Part shown: positions 59,421-64,000 of the stretch, in pieces
How the letters are laid out: each line of letters begins with the position of its first letter
How positions within the stretch are numbered: the first letter of the stretch is position 1
Origin: Micromonospora chokoriensis
GTDB taxonomy: Bacteria > Actinomycetota > Actinomycetes > Mycobacteriales > Micromonosporaceae
Direction: 5' to 3'
Length of the DNA: 64,000 bases
Assembly: GCF_000718555.1 (NCBI RefSeq)
Contig: NZ_JOAN01000026.1
Span: 1-64,000 of the forward strand
The notes under the pieces: model-generated
The model's input: the letters and a program-made list of their open reading frames with translations, nothing else
The model's database searches: none
Told to the model about the DNA's origin: nothing
Made by a program: the position numbers and the translations under genes

Positions 59421-60160
59421 GCGGGCTGCGGATCGAGGAGCGGTCGGACCGGCTGGTGGTCACCCTGGACCGTCCGGAGAAGCGCAACGCCATCGACGCC
59501 GACCTGATCGCCGAGCTGCACCAGGTCTGCGCCGAGTTGGAGGCACGTCCGCGCCTCCTGCTGCTGACCGGTGGCGCGGCGGGCATCTTCGCCGGTGGCG
59601 CCGACATCGGTCAGCTCCGGGAGCGCGGTCGCACGGACGCCCTCGCCGCGATCAACTCTGCCGCCTTCGCGCGCATCCGGGCGCTGCCGATGCCGACAGT
59701 GGCCGCCGTCGACGGCCCGGCGTTGGGCGGTGGCGCGGAGCTGGCGTACGCCTGCGATCTGCGGGTGTGCACGGCGCGGGCGGTCTTCGGCCAGCCGGAG
59801 GTGCGGTTGGGCATCCTGGCCGGCGCTGGCGCGACCCACCGGCTGCCCGCCTTGATCGGCGAGGGCCGGGCCAAGGAGCTGCTCTTCACCGGCCGGCGGG
59901 TGGACGCCGCGGAGGCGCTGCGGATCGGCCTGGTGAACCGGGTGGTGGACGAGCCCGACGAGCTGCTGCCGGTGGCCCACGCGCTGCTGGACGAGATCGC
60001 CCTGGGCTCGCCGCTGGCGGTGCGGCTGACCAAGCTGGCGGTGGACGCCCCCGCCGCCGCACACCCGCACCTCGACCTGGTCAGCCAGGCGGTGCTCTTC
60101 GAGGACGACGAGAAACAGCGGCGGATGACCGAGTTCCTGGAGCGCCGCCGGGCGCGGTGA
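59417..60160 (+). CDS. Enoyl-CoA hydratase/isomerase
   Basis: A 247-residue crotonase-fold enzyme: VTLDRPEKRNAIDADLIAEL, the oxyanion/CoA region LLTGGAAGIFAGGADIGQL and PALGGGAELAYACDLRVC, and FGQPEVRLGILAGAGATHRLPALIGEGRAKELLFTGRRVDA. The preceding gene supplies the next step, so the two make a short beta-oxidation unit. Either of the two Glu positions of hydratases may be changed here (GQPEVRLGIL keeps one). Substrate unknown. Confidence 0.93.
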   Translation: MSGLRIEERSDRLVVTLDRPEKRNAIDADLIAELHQVCAELEARPRLLLLTGGAAGIFAGGADIGQLRERGRTDALAAINSAAFARIRALPMPTVAAVDGPALGGGAELAYACDLRVCTARAVFGQPEVRLGILAGAGATHRLPALIGEGRAKELLFTGRRVDAAEALRIGLVNRVVDEPDELLPVAHALLDEIALGSPLAVRLTKLAVDAPAAAHPHLDLVSQAVLFEDDEKQRRMTEFLERRRAR

Positions 60161-60174
60161 CATCCGTGGAAGCG

Positions 60175-60211
60175 AAACGGCCGCACCGGCGGGATGCCGG
60201 TGCGGCCGTTT
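60175..60211. terminator. Bidirectional terminator hairpin
   Basis: AAACGGCCGCACCGGC pairs with GCCGGTGCGGCCGTTT around GGGAT between the convergent genes. Confidence 0.88.
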
Positions 60212-60228
60212 GAGGTCTGCGGTCATGC

Positions 60229-61572
60229 TCAGTTCCGGAACTGCACCCCGGAGTCGGCCATCCCGCGGATCACCTGTGCGGACTCGCTGAAGCCGATGAT
60301 CAGCACAGCGTCGGCGCCGAACTCCTTGATCTCCTTCGCGCCGCCGGTGAAGTCGACCGGGGGTGCCTTGGCGTCGGCCGGCGGCTCGTAGGTCATCAGC
60401 TTGAGGCGCTCGCCGGGGATGCCGGCCTTCTCCAGCTCGTCGCGGACGGTGGCCTGGAGGCCCTCACCGTAGGAGTCCTTGCGGGCGACGATGACGATCT
60501 TCTGTGATCCGTCGCGGAGGATCACGTCGGCCAGCGCCCGGCCCTGGAGGCTGTCCGGCGGGGCGGTGCGGAAGTAGAGGCCGCCGTCCTCCACGTCGGT
60601 CAGGCCGGCGTCGGTGTTGGACGGCGAGAAGAGGATCTTCCCGGCCTGCACCACGTCCGGCAGCACCGCCCGCGAGATGCCCGAGCCGCCGGCACCGATG
60701 ATCACGCTGACGTCGTCCGTCACGTGCCTGGCCACGGTCGCCTTGGCCACCGCCGGGTTGGTGCCGTCGTCGCCATCCAGCCAGGTCACCGGCTTGCCCA
60801 GCGCACCGCCAGCGGCGTTCACCTCCCTGATGCCCAGCGCGGCACCGGCCGCCATCGACGGGTAGGCGATCGACAGGTCACCGGTCTTCGGCAGTAGGCC
60901 GCCAAGGATCAGCGGCTTCTGGTTGGTGCTCCCACCCGGGCGCTGCTTCTTCGGCTTCGGCGGAGTCTTGGTGCTCGCCGCCGACTCGATGCCAGCCCCG
61001 ACGAACTCGGTCTTGCCATCGTTGATCTGCTGCCCGTCGAAGGTCAGCGTGGCGTAGCTCGCGGTGGCCGGCTCACCCTTGTCCGTGAAACCCGCCCGGG
61101 TCAGCGACACACTGCGGTACTCGATGTCCTGCCCGTTGCGGGCCAACGTGAGACAGCTGGCCGGGTCCTCACAGCGCTGCCCACCGTTTGTCACACCGAC
61201 GATCTGCTTCGCGATGTCGGCAGGGTTGGTGCTCCCGGCCAACTGGGCGGCGAGCGCGGCGATCACCACCGCGTCGTAGGACTCGGCGGCATAGAGATAA
61301 TCCGTCAGCGCCGGATTGACGGCCCGTAGCCGGCCCTTGAAGTCGTCTGGCAGCGGAACGAGGGGCGTGGTGCCCTTCATCCCGTCGACGAGACTCGCCC
61401 GTTCCTTCAACTCCGCAGGATAGGAGTTGAGCATGTTGCCGTCCGTGCCGTAGAGGCGCACCTGTTGGGCGCTTGCCTCATCGGGCTTGTCATCCCCGCA
61501 GGCGCTTGTGGCGAGCAGGATCGTCGCGCAGGCAGCCAGTGAGGCCACCCGCGAGCGGCGTGATAAGAGCAT
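60229..61572 (-). CDS. Periplasmic-binding-fold (type 1) lipoprotein, circularly permuted
   Basis: A 447-residue lipoprotein (lipobox Cys25 in LATSAC). It is a Leu/Ile/Val-binding-type protein whose halves are swapped: residues 35-197 (VRLYGTDGNMLNSYPAELKERA, YDAVVIAALAAQLAGSTNPADIAKQ, then two Cys) are the normal C-terminal half, and residues 221-447 (LILGGLLPKTGDLSIAYPSM, AGAALGIREVNAAGG, FRTAPPDSLQGRALADVIL, DAVLIIGFSESAQVIRG) are the normal N-terminal half. They are joined by a Lys/Pro linker at 198-220, and the protein ends at GVQFRN, exactly where the first part would begin. It probably binds amino-acid-like ligands; no permease genes are adjacent. Confidence 0.85.
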   Translation of the reverse strand: MLLSRRSRVASLAACATILLATSACGDDKPDEASAQQVRLYGTDGNMLNSYPAELKERASLVDGMKGTTPLVPLPDDFKGRLRAVNPALTDYLYAAESYDAVVIAALAAQLAGSTNPADIAKQIVGVTNGGQRCEDPASCLTLARNGQDIEYRSVSLTRAGFTDKGEPATASYATLTFDGQQINDGKTEFVGAGIESAASTKTPPKPKKQRPGGSTNQKPLILGGLLPKTGDLSIAYPSMAAGAALGIREVNAAGGALGKPVTWLDGDDGTNPAVAKATVARHVTDDVSVIIGAGGSGISRAVLPDVVQAGKILFSPSNTDAGLTDVEDGGLYFRTAPPDSLQGRALADVILRDGSQKIVIVARKDSYGEGLQATVRDELEKAGIPGERLKLMTYEPPADAKAPPVDFTGGAKEIKEFGADAVLIIGFSESAQVIRGMADSGVQFRN

Positions 61573-61728
61573 GGTCGTCCTTCCTCCGGCGAAGGTCCGC
61601 TGCGCACATTAGCGTGCCGGAGCCGCTGGCGGGACCGTGGAGGTGGCGCAATGCGCAGGTAGCTCGCGTTGAACACGGACAGTGATGGTTGTCGAGGGGT
61701 CTTGACCGTCCCTCCTACTGTGCGCTGC

Positions 61729-62118
61729 GTGACGGACCTACCACAGCAGACGTTCGACGACGCCGCCGCCGTGCTCAGCTCGGCGCTCAACGGGGATGGA
61801 GACGCGGTGGTGGGAGCATTCGACGCGGTCGTCGACCGGGCCGGCCTGAGCGGCGCGTACGGGGTGGCCTGGTGCCTCGCCGCGACGATGCTCGGGGACG
61901 CGCCAGCGGCCAGCGGGGCGGCGCTCGACTTCCCGGGGATCGATCAGGCCGGGTACGACACCCGCTGGGTGGCCCGCTTCGTCAGCGCGTACGCCAATCG
62001 TGACAATCCGACCGGTGAGGCGTTGTTCGGCGCCGCGGCGGCCGATGGGCAGCTCCCCGAGTGCCTGCTCACGCTCGCTGGTTCGACGATCGCCACCCTG
62101 CGCAGCCGCGCCGGGTGA
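61729..62118 (+). CDS. Hypothetical protein, 129 aa
   Basis: A small helical protein of unknown family: FDDAAAVLSSALNGDGDAVVGAFDAVVDRAGLSGAYGVAWCLAATMLGD. No signal peptide or motif is seen. GTG 61729 is the best start. It is divergent from the binding lipoprotein and followed by the DUF2786 gene. Confidence 0.7.
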   Translation: MTDLPQQTFDDAAAVLSSALNGDGDAVVGAFDAVVDRAGLSGAYGVAWCLAATMLGDAPAASGAALDFPGIDQAGYDTRWVARFVSAYANRDNPTGEALFGAAAADGQLPECLLTLAGSTIATLRSRAG

Positions 62119-62175
62119 GGTGCCACACGGGCCGGTCAGGCGTTCTTGTCCGGCCGGTGTGATAGCTCTGTAGGC

Positions 62176-62883
62176 ATGTCCGAGGCCATGCTCAGCAAGG
62201 TGCGCAAGCTGCTGGCTCAGGCCGAGGATCCGGCCTGCACGCCGGCCGAGTCGGCCGCCTTCACCGCCAAGGCGACCGAGTTGATCGCCCGCTACGGCGT
62301 GGACCGGGCGCTGCTCGCCGCCCGGGATCCGACCACCGACCCGGTCGGCGATCGAGTGCTGGACGTCGTCGCCCCGTACGCCCGCGACAAGGTCGGCCTG
62401 CTCGCCGCCGTGGCCGAGCCGCTGCGCTGCCGCTGCGTACGCCGTCGGCAGGGCAACGGCTTCGCCCTGCACCTATTCGGGTTCGCCAGTGACCTGGAAC
62501 GGGTCGACCTGCTCTTCACCTCGCTGCTCGTGCAGGCGGCGCACGGCCTGGCCGCCACCGAGGTCCCCTCGGACGACCACCCCGCCGCCTTCCGCCGCTC
62601 CTGGTTGGCGGGCTTCGCTGAGGTGATCGGAGGCCGGCTCTGGGCGGCCGAGGCGGCGGCGGCCAGCGAGCCGGGGACGCCGTCGATGGCGCTGGTGCTT
62701 GCCGACCGGTCCGACCGGGTGCAGCGACGGCTCACCGAGGAGTACCCGCGGCTGCGCACCGCACCGCCCCGCCGACTGGGCGGCACCGGCTTCGGCTCGG
62801 GGGCGGAGGCCGGCCAACGCGCCGACCTGGGTGGTCGGGGGGACCTCAGCGGGGCGGCTGCCAATCGGCGGCTCGGCCGGTGA
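62176..62883 (+). CDS. DUF2786 domain protein
   Basis: A 235-residue protein with an N-terminal DUF2786 segment (LSKVRKLLAQAEDPACTPAESAAFTAKATELIARYGVDRALLAA), then a domain with an ERVDLLFTSLLVQAAHGL helix and RRSWLAGFAEVIGGRL, and a Gly/Arg-rich tail. DUF2786 proteins are often phage- or plasmid-linked in proteobacteria but are chromosomal in actinobacteria. The function is unknown. ATG 62176 is chosen because it starts the domain closely. Confidence 0.85.
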   Translation: MSEAMLSKVRKLLAQAEDPACTPAESAAFTAKATELIARYGVDRALLAARDPTTDPVGDRVLDVVAPYARDKVGLLAAVAEPLRCRCVRRRQGNGFALHLFGFASDLERVDLLFTSLLVQAAHGLAATEVPSDDHPAAFRRSWLAGFAEVIGGRLWAAEAAAASEPGTPSMALVLADRSDRVQRRLTEEYPRLRTAPPRRLGGTGFGSGAEAGQRADLGGRGDLSGAAANRRLGR

Positions 62884-62895
62884 CCGGGTGGGGAG

Positions 62896-63423
62896 TCAGG
62901 CCGCGGTGGTGGGGCGGTGGCGCGACACCGTGGCGACGTAGCGGGTGAGCAGCTCGTGCCAACCAGCGGTGAGCGCCTTGCGGTAACCCTCGGCAGCCTC
63001 GCCATGTCGGTCGAAGTGCCGGTGCTCCAGCTCGACCCGGGTGCGTTCCGGCCCCTCGGAGTGGAACAGCACCTCGACCTCGCTCGCGCGAGCCGGGTCC
63101 GGCACCGGCGCCCGGTCGGGGCCGATCTGCCAGACGAAGACGAGCCGGCGGGGCGGATCCCAGGTGAGCACCCGGCCCCAGTCGGCGCGGAAGCCGTACG
63201 GGCCCAGTTCGTAGAGCATGCCGCCGGCTCGCGGCTCCATGCCCAGCTCGGCCAGGGCATCCGGGCCGGACCAGGTGTATTCGGTGACCCACCACTCGGT
63301 CAGCTGATCGGTGAAGACCGCGAAGGCCTGCTCGGCGGAGCCCGGGACGAGGAGGCTGCACCGGAGAGAGAACTGGTCGACGTCCTGCCGGATGTCGGCC
63401 GGATCAGTCAATTCCTGTCCCAT
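62896..63423 (-). CDS. SRPBCC (AHSA1-like) domain protein
   Basis: A 175-residue START/Bet v1-like fold protein: VPGSAEQAFAVFTDQLTEWWVTEYTW, RAGGMLYELGPYGFRADWGRVLTWDPPRRLVFVWQIGPD, EVEVLFHSEGPERTRVELEHRHFDRHGEAAEGYRKALTAGWHELLTRYV. Such proteins bind small hydrophobic ligands or act as chaperone cofactors. ATG 63423 is the start. It is convergent with DUF2786 across only 12 bp. Confidence 0.86.
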   Translation of the reverse strand: MGQELTDPADIRQDVDQFSLRCSLLVPGSAEQAFAVFTDQLTEWWVTEYTWSGPDALAELGMEPRAGGMLYELGPYGFRADWGRVLTWDPPRRLVFVWQIGPDRAPVPDPARASEVEVLFHSEGPERTRVELEHRHFDRHGEAAEGYRKALTAGWHELLTRYVATVSRHRPTTAA

Positions 63424-63524
63424 AGGCCCGGACCATACCGGCTGATGCCCGGGTGTGCAGCTTCGCGCGGTGCCCGGTTCCGGACAGAGGGTCGCCGATT
63501 CGTCACGGACGGGCGACCCTTCTC

Positions 63525-63592
63525 GGATCTTGGGGGTGCCGGTGCGAAGGCCGGAAACAGCAAGATCCCCACCTGCGTTTCCGCTGGTGGGG
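63525..63592. repeat. Overlapping hairpins between SRPBCC and tRNA-Phe
   Basis: GGATCTTG (63525-63532) pairs with 63561-63568. An overlapping CCCCACC/GGTGGGG stem (63567-63573 with 63586-63592) could be the tRNA-Phe terminator. The GATCTTG arms resemble those at 35676. Confidence 0.6.
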
Positions 63593-63619
63593 ACCTCTGT
63601 AGCCCGGCGAAAGGCTATG

Positions 63620-63693
63620 TGGCCAGGGGCGGGGTCGAACCGCCGACCTTCCGATTTTCAGTCGGACGCTCGTACCAACTGAGCTACCTGGCC
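63620..63693 (-). tRNA. tRNA-Phe (GAA)
   Basis: A 74-nt cloverleaf on the minus strand: acceptor GGCCAGG/CCTGGCC with discriminator A, D-arm GCTC-GAGC, anticodon stem TCCGA/TCGGA with loop CTGAAAA giving GAA, T-arm GGCGG-TTCGACC-CCGCC. No CCA is encoded. Confidence 0.97.
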
Positions 63694-63792
63694 GTGTCGC
63701 TCGGCTCATGCTACCCGGCAACCGGACGAACCGGCGGCAGGGTGACCTGCTCCGATACGCAGAACGCCGCGCGATGCGCGGCGTCAGCGCTG

Positions 63793-63866
63793 CGGTCCTG
63801 ACGGGACTTGAACCCGCGACCTCCGCCTTGACAGGGCGGCGAGCACTCCAACTGCTCCACAGGACC
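63793..63866 (-). tRNA. tRNA-Asp (GTC)
   Basis: A 74-nt cloverleaf on the minus strand: acceptor GGTCCTG/CAGGACC, D-arm GAGC-GCTC, anticodon stem CCGCC/GGCGG with loop CTGTCAA giving GTC, T-arm GCGGG-TTCAAGT-CCCGT. Confidence 0.97.
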
Positions 63867-63871
63867 TAGCT

Positions 63872-63940
63872 TGTGTTGCTCCGGCTTGCGCCGGTAGTGC
63901 CTCCGGCGTGAGCCGGCCGTGCTCCGGCTTGCGCCGGTCG
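63872..63940. repeat. Short tandem repeats between tRNA genes
   Basis: Three imperfect units of about 22 nt (CTCCGGCTTGCGCCGGtagtg, CTCCGGCGTGAGCCGGccgtg, CTCCGGCTTGCGCCGGtcgtg), each able to form a small CCGGC..GCCGG hairpin. Confidence 0.8.
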
Positions 63941-64000
63941 TGCCCCCAACGGGATTCGAACCCGTGCTACCGCCTTGAAAGGGCGGCGTCCTGGGCCGCT
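63941..64000 (-). tRNA. tRNA-Glu (TTC), truncated by window edge
   Basis: The 3' 60 nt of a minus-strand tRNA: end of D-arm, anticodon stem CCGCC/GGCGG with loop CTTTCAA giving TTC, T-arm ACGGG-TTCGAAT-CCCGT and acceptor 3' strand TGGGGGC plus A. The 5' part is beyond the window. Confidence 0.92.

Noticed and set aside
63455..63801. Small plus-strand frames over the tRNA region
   Set aside because: They run through tRNA-Phe and have no protein features.
63872..63940. CRISPR-like array
   Set aside because: Units are imperfect, adjoining without unique spacers, and no cas gene is near.

Overview
The window is 64 kb of very high-GC, gene-dense actinobacterial chromosome. GTG starts are frequent, neighbouring genes often overlap by 4 bp (GTGA/ATGA), and gene content includes bldC, a valine dehydrogenase, F420-type oxidoreductases, DUF3073, DUF3151 and PurS/PurQ/PurL. 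Gene order and protein flavour suggest Micromonosporaceae, most likely Micromonospora. This is inference; no rRNA is present to confirm it. Nearly everything looks like core chromosome, with a few accessory islands.

Layout. 1-5.8 kb: a long inverted repeat at the left edge, small membrane proteins, an SDR, pyrE, an ArsR regulator and a DedA protein. 5.9-9.7 kb: two paralogous LPXTG-anchored surface proteins. 9.8-18.1 kb: a holin-like protein, fba, a LOG protein, DUF3151, a proline-rich ParA-like ATPase, a degenerate lipid-kinase-like protein and purA. 18.1-20.6 kb: an AbiEi/DUF559-type gene framed by two related hairpins, then purD. 20.6-24.7 kb: an acyl-CoA catabolic operon (SCP2, acyl-CoA dehydrogenase, acyl-CoA ligase) with a divergent TetR regulator. 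24.7-28 kb: a two-component system between two DedA paralogues. 28-32 kb: a four-gene overlapping operon encoding an NrtR-type Nudix regulator, a J-domain/pseudokinase, a vWA protein and a divergent adenylosuccinate-synthetase homologue. 32-35.7 kb: an HtdX/FabG4/FadA2 module as in mycobacteria. 36.2-39.6 kb: a GT2 glycosyltransferase and a frameshifted polytopic membrane protein. 39.7-52.1 kb: purine genes purB, purSQL, purF and purM, with ComB-like, YbjQ and SCP-like genes and a secreted protein with a low-complexity tail. 52.2-53.5 kb: a radical SAM/SPASM maturase with its overlapping precursor peptide (AmcB/AmcA-type cyclophane RiPP). 53.6-56.7 kb: DUF3073, vdh, a conserved hypothetical and bldC, syntenic with Streptomyces. 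56.8-63.4 kb: an F420-type oxidoreductase, a methyltransferase, a Ca-loop repeat protein, beta-oxidation enzymes, a circularly permuted periplasmic-binding lipoprotein, DUF2786 and SRPBCC proteins. The right edge holds tRNA-Phe, tRNA-Asp and a partial tRNA-Glu.

How the genes work together. Seven or eight steps of purine synthesis are encoded here, spread over several transcription units. Three separate fatty-acid/acyl-CoA modules are present. The items most worth a second look are the circular permutation in the binding lipoprotein, the NrtR/pseudokinase/vWA/PurA-like operon, the cyclophane RiPP pair and the dispersed TGATCATG hairpin family.
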